Origin: Woeseiaceae bacterium
GTDB taxonomy: Bacteria > Pseudomonadota > Gammaproteobacteria > Steroidobacterales > Woeseiaceae
Direction of reading: 5' to 3'
Assembly: GCA_021773135.1 (NCBI GenBank)
Contig: JAJFKP010000006.1
Span: 1 to 64,000, forward strand
Length of the DNA: 64,000 nt
The notes beneath the pieces were generated by a model. It was not told the origin of the DNA, ran no database searches, and worked only from the letters and a program-made list of their open reading frames with translations. Made by a program: the position numbers and the translations under genes. Shown here one piece after another: positions 9,657 to 18,490 of this stretch. Within the stretch, counting starts at the first letter, position 1, and the number at the start of each line of letters is the position of its first letter.

Positions 9657-10053
9657 GATCAATTCGCACCTGATTAGCAACTTCGTTTATCATTGCGGCT
9701 GATTATTGTGCCAATAATTCCAGCCGACTAACGATCAATTCTCACCGACTTACCAGTTTTGTTCATCTTCGCGGCTGGTCACTGCGCCAAAAAGATAAAC
9801 CCGCTAAAGATCAATTCGCACCTGATTAGCCACTTCGTTCATCTTTGCGGCCGTTCATTGTGCCAATAGTCCCAGCCGACTAAAGATTAATTCTCACCTG
9901 CTTACTAGATTCGTTCGTCTTCGCGGCTGTTCATTGTGCCAAAGAGAAAAACCCGCTAAAAATCAATTCGCACCTGATTTAGCAACTTCGTTCATCTTCG
10001 CAGCTGTTCATAGTGCCAATAATCCCAGGCGACTAAAGATAAATTCTCACCTA
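9657..10053. repeat. Tandem array of a 76-nt unit, five full copies plus a partial
   Basis: Copies begin at 9657, 9733, 9809, 9885, 9961 and 10038, a period of exactly 76 nt (77 for the fifth, with one extra T). Each starts GATCAATTC(G/T)CACC and ends CCGCTAAA or CCGACTAA. Odd copies share GCACCTGATTAGC and a CCAGCCGAC end. Even copies share TCTCACC, CTTAC and an AAACCCGCTAAA end. The true period is therefore about 152 nt, an A-B higher-order repeat. The array interrupts the tRNA-His to tRNA-Lys interval. It does not fold as a tRNA, although the unit has tRNA length. No open frame runs through it, because 76 is not a multiple of three. Confidence 0.9.
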
Positions 10054-10083
10054 CCAAATTTTCCCGAGCCAGCGGCGAGGGAG

Positions 10084-10203
10084 AATTTGGGGTGGACGAT
10101 GGGACTCGAACCCCAGTGCGAAAAAACGCCGGGATCGACTTCCTCACAGCAATCATAAACTGTGACCGGCCGGAATCACATTAACAATCGATTCCGGTCA
10201 CGC
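10084..10203 (-). pseudogene. Broken tRNA-His copy
   Basis: Positions 10084-10113 are identical over 30 nt to 10235-10264, the T-arm and 3' end of the intact tRNA-His plus four flanking bases. After about 45 unrelated bases, 10168-10190 again resembles the tRNA-His anticodon arm (CCGGAATCACA...). The acceptor 5' half and D-arm are missing, so this copy cannot make a tRNA. It may come from tandem duplication and decay, or from use of the tRNA 3' end as an integration site. Confidence 0.6.
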
Positions 10204-10238
10204 CAAAATACACCCTCAAATTTGATCAAATGAAAATT

Positions 10239-10315
10239 TGGGGTGGACGATGGGACTCGAACCCACGACGACCGGAATCACAATCCGGGGCTCTACCAAC
10301 TGAGCTACGCCCACC
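10239..10315 (-). tRNA. tRNA-His (GTG)
   Basis: The minus strand reads as a cloverleaf with anticodon GTG and the diagnostic extra 5' G (position 10315) paired to the discriminator C, as expected for tRNA-His. CCA is encoded. Its last 26 nt plus 4 nt of flank are repeated exactly 151 bp downstream on the minus strand. Confidence 0.96.
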
Positions 10316-10524
10316 ATTATTCATCACATTGTACTAAGCATAGACCCTAAGTTCATAGACCCTAAGTTCATAGACCCTGCGTCCATAGACCCTGCGTTCC
10401 TAAACCCAAGGTCGCCAGCTGCCTTCGATTCCAGGACGGCTGGTCACCGCGGTTCTGCACTCATTCTACTAAAGGTAAGTTCCCACCTGCCGTTTTCTGC
10501 CGACTAACGAACATCAGGAGAACT
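10316..10524. other. tRNA-Arg/tRNA-His spacer with short repeats
   Basis: This 209-bp gap holds the 15-nt repeat at 10339-10413 and, at about 10436-10490, a diverged copy of the 76-nt unit seen downstream (CGGCTGGTCAC, then CTACTAAAGGTAAGTTCCCACCTGC). No protein gene is seen. Confidence 0.5.
10339..10413. repeat. 15-nt tandem repeat, about five copies
   Basis: Units at 10339, 10354, 10369 and 10384 read CATAGACCCTAAGTT or CATAGACCCTGCGT(C/T). A fifth, diverged copy starts at 10399. The first two copies are identical. They lie between tRNA-Arg and tRNA-His in the transcribed spacer. Confidence 0.9.
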
Positions 10525-10601
10525 TGGCGCGCCCGGCAGGACTCGAACCTGCAACAACCGGCTTAGAAGGCCGGTGCTCTATCCAGTTGAGCTACGGGCG
10601 C
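10525..10601 (-). tRNA. tRNA-Arg (TCT)
   Basis: This is a 77-nt cloverleaf on the minus strand, acceptor GCGCCCG/CGGGCGC, anticodon TCT in the loop CTTCTAA, with encoded CCA. It lies 77 nt downstream of tRNA-Pro and is probably in the same transcript. Confidence 0.97.
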
Positions 10602-10678
10602 GAGTCAACATTTCATAGCACAGCCAAAAACATAGTGGCCCGGCACCCCCGCCGATGTCCATTCTCGATTCAAGTTCT

Positions 10679-10755
10679 TGGTCGGGGCAGAGAGATTCGA
10701 ACTCCCGACCCTCTGCTCCCAAAGCAGATGCGCTACCAGGCTGCGCCATGCCCCG
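10679..10755 (-). tRNA. tRNA-Pro (TGG)
   Basis: This is a 77-nt cloverleaf on the minus strand, acceptor CGGGGCA/TGCCCCG, anticodon TGG, with encoded CCA. It is the first gene of a Pro-Arg-His-Lys series transcribed from the strong promoter at 10800-10828. Confidence 0.97.
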
Positions 10756-10799
10756 ATTCCAGAACTTGAATCCTACCGGCCCGGACCCGGCGGGGCACG

Positions 10800-10828
10800 A
10801 TAATACGACCGGCCATAGGACCAGTCAA
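10800..10828 (-). promoter_or_regulatory. Promoter of the tRNA-Pro-Arg-His(-Lys) unit
   Basis: On the minus strand -35 TTGACT (10823-10828) and -10 TATTAT (10800-10805) are spaced by 17 nt. The bases after the -10 are very GC-rich (CGTGCCCCGCC), the kind of discriminator typical of stable-RNA promoters under stringent (ppGpp/DksA) control. The start would be near 10793, about 38 nt before tRNA-Pro. Confidence 0.85.
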
Positions 10829-10944
10829 TTTGAATTACCGGATTTCCGCAGAAAATCGGGCACTTAACGCTTCCGGCAAGCAGTGCTTTAGTGGCGGCAC
10901 GTGCTTTGGTATCGTGCGGGTGACAATTCAGCCCCGGAATCTTA

Positions 10945-11520
10945 ATGAAAAGATCGTTACTGACAATCATTCTCATCGTGATGACCGGCACCGCTGTCCC
11001 GCAGGACAGGGTGCCCGCTCATCCGTATATCAAACTGGAAACCACTGAAGGTGACATCGTTTTGGAACTCGATGGTCGACGTGCGCCGATCACTGTGCGC
11101 AATTTTCTCGCATTGGTCGACGACGGCTATTTCGACGGCACAATATTTCATCGCGTAATTCCCGATTTTATGATCCAGGGCGGCGGCTATACTCCGGGAT
11201 TGAAGCTAAAGGAGCCTTCGGACTTCATTGTCAACGAGTCCGGAAACGGTCTGCGAAACTCGCGGGGCACCATAGCAATGGCCAGGCAGCAGGCGCCACA
11301 TACAGCGATGGCCCAGTTTTTTATCAACGTCAAGGATAATAATTCGTTAAACCCGGCGCGCGATCACTGGGGATATGCGGTATTTGGTGTCGTGATCGAA
11401 GGCATGGATGTGGTCGACAACATTGCAGGCGTACGCACGGGCCCGCAAGGTGATTTTGAAACAGATGTACCCATCGTCCCGGTCGTAATCAAGACCGCTT
11501 CCCGGTTCGAATTCGAATGA
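10945..11520 (+). CDS. Secreted cyclophilin-type peptidyl-prolyl isomerase
   Basis: This 191-residue cyclophilin catalyses cis-trans isomerisation of X-Pro bonds. An N-terminal hydrophobic segment (residues 4-17) looks like a signal peptide, which places the protein in the periplasm (PpiA-like) rather than the cytoplasm. The cyclophilin core runs from about 27 to 185 and keeps FHRVIPDFMIQGG with the catalytic Arg, GTIAMAR and AQFFINVKDN. A GGAA ribosome site precedes the ATG. lpxH follows on the same strand after 56 bp. Confidence 0.92.
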   Translation: MKRSLLTIILIVMTGTAVPQDRVPAHPYIKLETTEGDIVLELDGRRAPITVRNFLALVDDGYFDGTIFHRVIPDFMIQGGGYTPGLKLKEPSDFIVNESGNGLRNSRGTIAMARQQAPHTAMAQFFINVKDNNSLNPARDHWGYAVFGVVIEGMDVVDNIAGVRTGPQGDFETDVPIVPVVIKTASRFEFE

Positions 11521-11576
11521 AGCTATTGCTTGCAGCAATTGACACCGTCCAGCGCACTGCGAAGACTTAAGCCGAA

Positions 11577-12299
11577 GTGACGACACTTTTCATTTCCGAT
11601 CTGCATATGGAGGCCGACAGGCCTGATATTGCGGCTCAGTTTCTGCGCTTCCTGGAAACCGAAGCGCTTGGCGCAGATGCGCTTTATATTCTCGGAGATC
11701 TGTTCGAGTCCTGGGTTGGTGACGATGACCCGAACGAGCACTACGCATGGGTCAAACAGGGACTGAAAAAGCTTACGCGGAAAGAAGTACCGGTGTTTTT
11801 CATGCATGGCAACCGCGATTTCATGATCGGTGACGATTTCGCCGCTGAAACCGGTGTGCAAATTCTGGACGACCCGGTATGCATTAATTGTCATGGTTTT
11901 GAGGTTCTTTTGAGCCATGGCGATGCGTATTGCACCGATGATGTTGAATACCAGGCGGTCAGAAAAATGACCAGGGATCCGCAATGGCAGGCAATGATGT
12001 TGTCCAAGTCACTCGAAGAGAGATTGGCTTTCGCGGAGCAGGCGCGCGCAGCAAGTCTGGCACATGGCGGCAAAATCGATGCAGTCATAGCGGATGTCAA
12101 TCCGGATGCTATTCAACAGGCGTTTGTGGCTGCAGATGTAAACATGATGCTGCACGGACACACGCACCGGCCAGCGGTGCACGATCTGATGGTGGCCGGG
12201 CGACCGGCACAGCGGATAGTTCTCGGCGATTGGTATGAGCAGGGAAGCGTCGTACGGTGGAATGATACCGGCCCCGAACTTTGTGTATTGGAGCGGTGA
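11577..12299 (+). CDS. lpxH: UDP-2,3-diacylglucosamine diphosphatase
   Basis: This 240-residue calcineurin-like metallophosphoesterase makes lipid X from UDP-2,3-diacylglucosamine in lipid A synthesis. Metal-binding motifs are intact: SDLH near residue 7, GDLFESWVGDD near 43, HGNRDF near 81 and GHTHRP near 195. The start is GTG, giving MTTLFISDLHMEADRP. It follows the cyclophilin gene, as in several gammaproteobacteria. Its presence shows a Gram-negative cell envelope with lipid A. Confidence 0.95.
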   Translation: MTTLFISDLHMEADRPDIAAQFLRFLETEALGADALYILGDLFESWVGDDDPNEHYAWVKQGLKKLTRKEVPVFFMHGNRDFMIGDDFAAETGVQILDDPVCINCHGFEVLLSHGDAYCTDDVEYQAVRKMTRDPQWQAMMLSKSLEERLAFAEQARAASLAHGGKIDAVIADVNPDAIQQAFVAADVNMMLHGHTHRPAVHDLMVAGRPAQRIVLGDWYEQGSVVRWNDTGPELCVLER

Positions 12300-12393
12300 C
12301 AGCCACTCGCGCCGAAGACCAATTTGCGCCGGGCACTGAGGAATCTGAACACACTGCGGGTAAACTGGGACTCCAGTCGCAATGTTTTTCCGT

Positions 12394-13014
12394 TTACGTG
12401 GGCACACCTGAATGAAATCGAAATTGCGAATCCGGAGACAAGATCAAATCCGCCTCGATCGCCATGAGTTCCTGCAACCGCTGTTCGAAAAGTTCGTCTT
12501 CAATGTCAACTTCCCGCCGCGCAAATTTGAGATAGTGCTCAAAATGCCGCGCCTCTGACGCCAGCAGGCCGGCATAAAACCGAGCGATATCATCCGGCAA
12601 ATGTGGCACCAGGGCAGCGAATCGCTCACAGGAGCGGGCCTCGATAAGTGCGCCGACGATCAATACATCTAACAGCTTCGCCGGCTCTTTGTCCCGGCAG
12701 GCACGTCGTAATGTTCCGGCGTAGCGGGACGCAGAGACGTGGGCAAAATCGATATCCATAACTGCGAGCATTTTGCGAACCTGCTCAAAATGCCGCAATT
12801 CCTCTCGCGCCAGTCGTGACATTCTGTAGGCGAGTTCCGCCTTTTCCGGGTATCGATAGATAAAACCAAGCGCGGTTCCGGCGGCTTTCAATTCACAATT
12901 GGCATGATCGTGCAGCAATTCCGGCAAACGCACGACCGCCTCAGCGACCCATTCGGCCGGCGTAAGCACTTCAAGAAATTCGGCGATGGGCGCCGGTAGC
13001 GAAGCTAGAGCCAA
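12394..13014 (-). CDS. miaE: tRNA-(ms2io6A)-hydroxylase MiaE
   Basis: This 206-residue non-haem diiron monooxygenase hydroxylates the ms2i6A37 side chain of tRNAs reading U-starting codons. The six expected iron ligands can be placed at Glu41, Glu72, His75, Glu125, Glu154 and His157 (motifs EELRHF and SEARHF). The TTG start at 13014 lies inside the last codons of the upstream kinase gene (10-nt overlap), with GAGG seven bases before it, so translation is probably coupled to the kinase. Convergent with lpxH. Confidence 0.93.
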   Translation of the reverse strand: MALASLPAPIAEFLEVLTPAEWVAEAVVRLPELLHDHANCELKAAGTALGFIYRYPEKAELAYRMSRLAREELRHFEQVRKMLAVMDIDFAHVSASRYAGTLRRACRDKEPAKLLDVLIVGALIEARSCERFAALVPHLPDDIARFYAGLLASEARHFEHYLKFARREVDIEDELFEQRLQELMAIEADLILSPDSQFRFHSGVPT

Positions 13015-14207
13015 GCCAACACCTCATCCGCGCTTTGCAGGCGGTCATCCGGGCGTTTGGCCAGCAACAGGTTGATTAGCGCCTGATGCTGACTGAGCCT
13101 GTGCGGCAATACCGGCACCGGCGCCTTTGCATGTTTCATTATGATAGTCATTGCGTCACTGCCGAGATACGGCTTTTCACCTGTCAGCATCTCGTAAAAA
13201 ATTACGCCCAAACCGTATATATCACTGCGCTCATCCACATCTTCGGCGTGCCCCTGCTCCGGGCTCATGTAATAGGGCGTACCGAAAATTTCCCCGTTAC
13301 CGGTTATCTCCTGCTCGAGGCGCATGCGCTTGGCGAGGCCGAAATCGATCAGGGCAAGTGTGTCATCAGCACGCACCATGATGTTGCCGGGTTTCAAATC
13401 GCGATGCAGAATACCCAGGGAGTGCAGTTGCGACAGCGCGCCGGCGATCTGGCGTACATAGGCAACGGCGTCCTTCTCCAGAATGCCATGAGCGATGCGT
13501 TGTTTAAGATCGCCGCCGGGTACGTACTCCATGGCTATATGGGCGTGATCATCGCTGACGCCCAGGTCGAAAATACGAACGATATTGGGGTGATCAATTT
13601 CTGCGATCATCTCGTATTCTTGCAGGAAGCGGTCGAATGCACCGAGACCATCAGATAAATCCGGCACCTGCCGCAACACTTTCAGTACCATTTCGACGTT
13701 CGTTGACTCTTTTTTGGCAAGGTACACTGCAGAGTGCTCGCTGGCAGCAAGCCGCCTGACAAAGCGATAGCCTTTGATCAGCGGGTGGATCCCGGTCGCC
13801 ATGTCGCCGACGAATAGCGAATCGGTATTCGACACCCCGCGCCGATTTCTCAACAAGTCTCCCAAGCGCACGATAAACGCATTATGGCGGATGTTGTCGA
13901 TCTGAAAATAGGCGCTGGCGCCCGCCTTGAGCGCTTGTGCCTTATTGTCATTGCCGAAATAGATCACCGGGGGGAAGCCCGGTGTCGAAACAAATTGCCT
14001 GATTGTCAATAACGGATCCCGATCGCCCTGATTTTCTCCGAGCAGAATAACGTCGTTACCTGCGCCGGAAAACTCATCGGGAAGATGCCCTGCAGAGGTT
14101 GGATCGTAGGCCGAAATGATTGCTTCGGGCCAATGCGTTGTGACGTGATGCATTAGAAGCGAGCGAAAATCAGCGACGCCGTCGATGATCATGACCTTTA
14201 TGCTCAT
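13005..14207 (-). CDS. Ser/Thr protein kinase with an N-terminal pseudo-receiver domain
   Basis: This is 400 residues from the chosen ATG. Residues 1-120 have the layout of a response-regulator receiver (KVMIIDG, then VIYFG and GASAY), but the phosphoacceptor position is Gly57 (VILLG) and the conserved Lys is missing, so it is unlikely to be phosphorylated. Residues 145-400 are a complete Hanks-type kinase: Lys176, HRDLKPGN at 268-275, DFG at 288-290, PYYMSPEQ. No transmembrane or PASTA segment is seen. A longer TTG start (14243) exists, but a TATAAT at 14226-14231 lies within it, which favours the later ATG. It overlaps miaE by 10 nt. Confidence 0.88.
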   Translation of the reverse strand: MSIKVMIIDGVADFRSLLMHHVTTHWPEAIISAYDPTSAGHLPDEFSGAGNDVILLGENQGDRDPLLTIRQFVSTPGFPPVIYFGNDNKAQALKAGASAYFQIDNIRHNAFIVRLGDLLRNRRGVSNTDSLFVGDMATGIHPLIKGYRFVRRLAASEHSAVYLAKKESTNVEMVLKVLRQVPDLSDGLGAFDRFLQEYEMIAEIDHPNIVRIFDLGVSDDHAHIAMEYVPGGDLKQRIAHGILEKDAVAYVRQIAGALSQLHSLGILHRDLKPGNIMVRADDTLALIDFGLAKRMRLEQEITGNGEIFGTPYYMSPEQGHAEDVDERSDIYGLGVIFYEMLTGEKPYLGSDAMTIIMKHAKAPVPVLPHRLSQHQALINLLLAKRPDDRLQSADEVLAWL

Positions 14208-14225
14208 GCCGAATGCATTCCTCGG

Positions 14226-14231
14226 ATTATA
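14226..14231 (-). promoter_or_regulatory. -10 element upstream of the pseudo-receiver kinase
   Basis: The minus strand reads TGACTATAATCC here. The TATAAT would start transcription near 14219, about 12 nt before the chosen ATG. The -35 region is weak. Confidence 0.5.
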
Positions 14232-14282
14232 GTCATGCCGCAAAACGGCCTCGCGCTCGCAGGGAGAAGCGGAATTAAAATG

Positions 14283-15824
14283 CTAGAGGCTCACAACACG
14301 CCCGGATTCATTGAGCTCATCGCTAACGGCCAGTCTAGGGACTGACCACTTTCCACTTTGCCGCTTCTTGGCGGCATCGGAGCGCGCCTCCTCGAGCGCG
14401 CGCAGGTAGTCCTCGGTCACGTCCGCCGTTACGTATTCGCCTGAAAAACAGGACGTATCAAAGCGCTTTATATCCGAATTGTCGTGCCGCACTGAGCGAA
14501 TCAAGCCGTGCAAATCCTGGTATATAAGGCGATCGGCACCAATAAGTTCCTCTATTTGCGCAACCGTCCGGCCATTGGCAATTAGTTCCGACGCTGCCGG
14601 CATATCGATGCCATAGACGTTCGGGTAACGCACCGGCGGTGCTGCGGATGCGAAGTAGACCTTTCTTGCACCGGCTTCCCGCGCCATCCTGATGATTTGC
14701 CGCGACGTTGTGCCCCGCACGATCGAATCGTCTACCAGCAATACGTTCTTGCCGCGAAACTCCAGATCAATCGCGTTCAGTTTGCGGCGCACAGATTGGG
14801 TACGTTCCGCCTGGCCGGGCATGATGAACGTACGGCCGATATAACGATTCTTGATGAACCCTTCACGGTATTTGACGCCAAGATGATAGGCAACCTGCAC
14901 TGCTGCGGTACGGCTGGTATCCGGAATCGGAATTACTACATCGATATCGTGGTCCGGCCATTCACGGACGATTTGTCCTGCCAACTGTTCGCCCATGCGT
15001 AAACGTGCCTTGTAGACGGAAAGCTTGTCTATGATCGAATCAGGTCGCGCGAAATAGACAAATTCGAAAATGCAGGGCGAGTAGCTGGTTTTGCCCGAGT
15101 ACTGGCGACTGCTCAGCTTCCCGGAATTGCTGATGAAGACCGCCTCGCCAGGCTGCAGGTCACGCATGTTTTTGAAGCGCAATGTCGCGAGAGCGACGCT
15201 TTCCGACGCGACCATGTATTCCGTGCCGGCACTCGTTTCGCGCTCACCGATCAGTATGGGCCTGATTCCATTCGGATCCCTGAATGCCACGATGCCGTGT
15301 CCAATGATCATTGCGACCACCGCATAGCCGCCGGAACATCGATCGTGCACCGCCTCGATCGCGTCGAAAATCTGCTCAGTCGTCGGCATGCCACTGGTGC
15401 GATTCTGCAGCTCGTGCGCAAAGACGTTGAGGAGCACCTCCGAGTCTGATGTTGTGCTCAGATGCCGCCGATCTTCCCGCGTCAGCAGTTCGGCCAGCTC
15501 ATCGTAATTCGTCAGATTGCCATTGTGACCGAGACAAATGCCGTAAGGTGAATTGACGTAGAAAGGCTGCGCTTCGGAGGATTTGGACGTCCCTGCTGTC
15601 GGGTAGCGAATGTGCCCCATGCCAACATTACCGGTCAGGTGAAGCATGTGTCGGTGTCGAAATACATCGCGCACAAGGCCGTTGCTTTTGCGCACCTTAA
15701 GCCCCTCATCGCCCCAGGTCACGATGCCTGCAGCATCCTGACCCCGATGCTGCAGAACAGTCAAACCATCGTAAATCGTCTGGTTTACCGGTTGTTTGCC
15801 TACAATTCCTACGATACCGCACAT
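14283..15824 (-). CDS. purF: Amidophosphoribosyltransferase
   Basis: This 513-residue enzyme makes 5-phosphoribosylamine from PRPP and glutamine, the first step of purine synthesis. The N-terminal Ntn-glutaminase domain starts MCGIVGI with the nucleophile Cys2 intact and includes [11 protein letters not shown]. The C-terminal phosphoribosyltransferase domain has the PRPP loop [14 protein letters not shown]. It is downstream of cvpA, the classic cvpA-purF pair. The purine gene purL is found at the far right of the window. Confidence 0.98.
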   Translation of the reverse strand: MCGIVGIVGKQPVNQTIYDGLTVLQHRGQDAAGIVTWGDEGLKVRKSNGLVRDVFRHRHMLHLTGNVGMGHIRYPTAGTSKSSEAQPFYVNSPYGICLGHNGNLTNYDELAELLTREDRRHLSTTSDSEVLLNVFAHELQNRTSGMPTTEQIFDAIEAVHDRCSGGYAVVAMIIGHGIVAFRDPNGIRPILIGERETSAGTEYMVASESVALATLRFKNMRDLQPGEAVFISNSGKLSSRQYSGKTSYSPCIFEFVYFARPDSIIDKLSVYKARLRMGEQLAGQIVREWPDHDIDVVIPIPDTSRTAAVQVAYHLGVKYREGFIKNRYIGRTFIMPGQAERTQSVRRKLNAIDLEFRGKNVLLVDDSIVRGTTSRQIIRMAREAGARKVYFASAAPPVRYPNVYGIDMPAASELIANGRTVAQIEELIGADRLIYQDLHGLIRSVRHDNSDIKRFDTSCFSGEYVTADVTEDYLRALEEARSDAAKKRQSGKWSVPRLAVSDELNESGRVVSL

Positions 15825-15840
15825 GTGTACTTGGGACCCT

Positions 15841-16380
15841 TTATGTTTCCTGATTCAACCACTGAATTTTCAGACCGATACTCTGTTGCAACGCCTCGGG
15901 ATCCAGCATTTCCAGGCCGCGTGGCGCCATAACACTAATCCAGTCCGCCACATATTCGCCATACGGGATAATTCGCGAATCCATCCACCACAGTCGGGAA
16001 TCGAATCCGCCATATCGCCCTGCAAGTATGAAAATTCCGACAAAAAGAACCGCTCTGATCAAGCCAAACAGTCCGCCAAACCCGCGGTCCATGCCGCTCA
16101 ATCCAGACATATGAACTATTTTCGAGACGGCCCAGCCAGTCAACGCGCCGCCAGCGAGTACCACAGCAAAAATCAGAAACCTACCTGACCACAGCTGCAG
16201 CTCCGTTGAATCAATTGTGCCGCCAAGCCAGCCGCCCGCATAGGGACCCAAATGCATTGCTGCCCAGATTGCCGCGAGCAGTGCGGCGATGGAAATCGCT
16301 TCTTTAACAATGCCGCGAAACCACCCGATAACGACGGATGCAAAAGTGACAACGAGAATGATTATGTCGACGATCGCCAT
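15841..16380 (-). CDS. cvpA: CvpA family membrane protein
   Basis: This 179-residue inner-membrane protein is required in other bacteria for colicin V production and envelope homeostasis. Four hydrophobic segments are visible, the first at residues 3-20 ([20 protein letters not shown]). The conserved glycine-rich GWFRGI and the [12 protein letters not shown] region are present. It sits between dedD and purF (16 bp before purF), as in E. coli and Pseudomonas. Confidence 0.93.
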   Translation of the reverse strand: MAIVDIIILVVTFASVVIGWFRGIVKEAISIAALLAAIWAAMHLGPYAGGWLGGTIDSTELQLWSGRFLIFAVVLAGGALTGWAVSKIVHMSGLSGMDRGFGGLFGLIRAVLFVGIFILAGRYGGFDSRLWWMDSRIIPYGEYVADWISVMAPRGLEMLDPEALQQSIGLKIQWLNQET

Positions 16381-16466
16381 TGGTGAAATTAGCGTGAATT
16401 CAGGTCCATTGCCGTGTCGTTATCAACTTTGAAGGCGGATTCTAGCAGATCGACCAACGTGCGCAC

Positions 16467-17108
16467 TCACGGGTGCGGCACCACCTGCCCTTTATGTCCG
16501 CTCTTCGCGAGCTGGGCCGCGATTTGTTCAGCTCCGGCGCGGTCCTTTTGTGGTCCGATGCGCACACGGTGCAGCGCTGACCCGCCCCTTTCCAGCTGGC
16601 TCAGGAAAGCCGCATAGCCCTGGTCCCTGAGACTCGACGCTAACTTTTCGGCGTTCTGCTGATTCGAGAAGCTGCCCAACTGCACCGCCCACATGCCGGT
16701 CGCCGACGTTGTGGCCGCCGATACCGGCGCATCCTCCACGGGTTTCTCTGCCGGCAAGATCTCTGGCTCAGATTCCGCCGCAGGCGCTGTCGCAGCCGAC
16801 AACTCATCTGCCCGCCTCTCCGCGGGTTTGGGCAACGTTTGTGTCGCTGTGATAACGGGCGTTTCGGTTGCAGGAATCGGTTCCGCGCGCGTCGCAGGGA
16901 CGGGTTCACTGCGGTCGCGATTCAGCACGATGGTTTGCTGTTGCCGACCGGCATCAGTTTGCCCGGGCAGCGTTACTGAAGAACTAATGGTCTCCCGTTC
17001 ATCGGGCGGACCATCGAGAAAAATCGGCACAATCAACACTGCAACAAGCACCAATACGACTGCGCCGATGATTCGTTCTTTCAGTGCTCGGTCAGACAGG
17101 GTTTGCAT
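16467..17108 (-). CDS. dedD: DedD-like SPOR-domain cell division protein
   Basis: This 213-residue protein has one N-terminal transmembrane helix (about residues 12-32, IIGAVVLVLVAVLIVPIFLDGP), a Pro/Ala/Glu-rich linker and a C-terminal SPOR domain (about 138-211: WAVQLGSFSNQQNAEKL). SPOR domains bind denuded septal peptidoglycan. The position between folC and cvpA is that of dedD. The linker is low-complexity and gives long shadow frames on the other strand. Confidence 0.9.
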   Translation of the reverse strand: MQTLSDRALKERIIGAVVLVLVAVLIVPIFLDGPPDERETISSSVTLPGQTDAGRQQQTIVLNRDRSEPVPATRAEPIPATETPVITATQTLPKPAERRADELSAATAPAAESEPEILPAEKPVEDAPVSAATTSATGMWAVQLGSFSNQQNAEKLASSLRDQGYAAFLSQLERGGSALHRVRIGPQKDRAGAEQIAAQLAKSGHKGQVVPHP

Positions 17109-17139
17109 GGGCGCGAGTATAACTCAACGATCTGTCAAT

Positions 17140-18432
17140 TCATGATTTCCGTTCGAGCGAAAGCCAGTCAAGCGCGGGCCCCACAAGATAGAAAGATCCG
17201 GTAACGATGACCGCATCAATTGCGCATGCCTCTGCCGCTGCAGTCTTCATCGCGGCGTCAATCGAGTCGGCGATAAGGCAGGGTTTGCCCGACAGATTGG
17301 CTATTTCCGTAGCAATATGTTCGGCGGTCGCGGCACGGGAACCCGCGACGGTTACCGCGACCCAGCGATCAACGAAATCGCCGAGGGGCTCAATAACGCC
17401 CTGCACGTCTTTATCTCGCAACAGGCCGACGATCGCCGTCACCCGGCCTGCGATTTGCAGGTCGACGAGGCGCTCCGCTAACGCGGCTGCGGCCGCAGGA
17501 TTGTGCGCGACATCCAATATCCACAGACATTGACGCTGCACCAACTGGAACCTGCCTTCGAGTGCCAGATGGGGCAGAACCGCGTTCACTGTTGCAGCGG
17601 TCAATAACTCGTCCAGGCCAACTGCTTCGAGGGTTGCCAGGACCGCAGCGGCATTCTGCAATTGAACGTCGCCCGCAAGCGATGGCATGTGCAGCCCAGC
17701 CAGTTCAACCGTGGCACCCCGCCACGACCAGCAATCGGCGTCGACAGGGTCTCTCTCAAATGCGAAATCCTGGCCTGCGACACGGAGGTCGGTGCCAGTT
17801 GTTGCAGCGGACGTTCGAATCGCATCCGGCACCGTCGTACTGCCAAAAATGGTGGGCCTGCTGGCGCGCATGATGCCCGCTTTCTCTGCTGCGATTGACT
17901 CCACGTCGTCGCCCAGCCATGCACAATGATCCAGAGAAACGTTTGTTATCAGGCTGGCGTCCGGATCGACAGCATTGACTGCGTCTAGGCGACCGCCCAG
18001 CCCAACTTCCAGTACCCAGGCCTCTACGCCGAGGGCGTCAAATACAACCAGTGCGGCAAGCGTGCCAAACTCGAAGAAGGTCAGTGGCAGATCGGCGCGC
18101 ATTGACTCCACCAGCCGTAACGCTCGCAAGATTTGCTGATCACCGGCCGCAACGCCGTCAACTCGAATGCGTTCGTTATAGACATGAAGGTGCGGTGACG
18201 TGTAGCAGCCGGTGCTGATACCGCCGTGTTGCAACATTGCGGCCAGCATGGCGGCGCACGAGCCCTTACCGTTGGTGCCACCAATATGGATTACTATTTG
18301 CGGCCGCGTCAGGTCGAGCCGCTCCAGCATGGTATGGACACGGTCGAGTCCGAGCACAATTTCACGCGGCGACAGCGTTTCGAGCCAGGGCAGCCACTCT
18401 GCAAGTGTTGTGAATGAAGCGGGCTGGCTCAC
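17140..18432 (-). CDS. folC: Bifunctional folylpolyglutamate/dihydrofolate synthase
   Basis: This 430-residue Mur-ligase-family enzyme adds glutamate to dihydropteroate and folates. The P-loop is GTNGKGS near residue 52, with the folate loop region YTSPHL near 77, GGRLDAVNA and LDHCAWLG further on. The start codon is GTG. It lies in the accD-folC-dedD-cvpA-purF series, with 58 bp to accD. Confidence 0.96.
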   Translation of the reverse strand: MSQPASFTTLAEWLPWLETLSPREIVLGLDRVHTMLERLDLTRPQIVIHIGGTNGKGSCAAMLAAMLQHGGISTGCYTSPHLHVYNERIRVDGVAAGDQQILRALRLVESMRADLPLTFFEFGTLAALVVFDALGVEAWVLEVGLGGRLDAVNAVDPDASLITNVSLDHCAWLGDDVESIAAEKAGIMRASRPTIFGSTTVPDAIRTSAATTGTDLRVAGQDFAFERDPVDADCWSWRGATVELAGLHMPSLAGDVQLQNAAAVLATLEAVGLDELLTAATVNAVLPHLALEGRFQLVQRQCLWILDVAHNPAAAAALAERLVDLQIAGRVTAIVGLLRDKDVQGVIEPLGDFVDRWVAVTVAGSRAATAEHIATEIANLSGKPCLIADSIDAAMKTAAAEACAIDAVIVTGSFYLVGPALDWLSLERKS

Positions 18433-18490
18433 AGGGTGTTCGGCGTCAGGGCGACTGCATTTGCGACTGGTGCAGGAAAACAGCCGGCGC

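Noticed and set aside
9657-10053. CRISPR array
   Set aside because: The whole 76-nt unit is repeated with no unique spacers between short identical repeats, and no cas gene is present.
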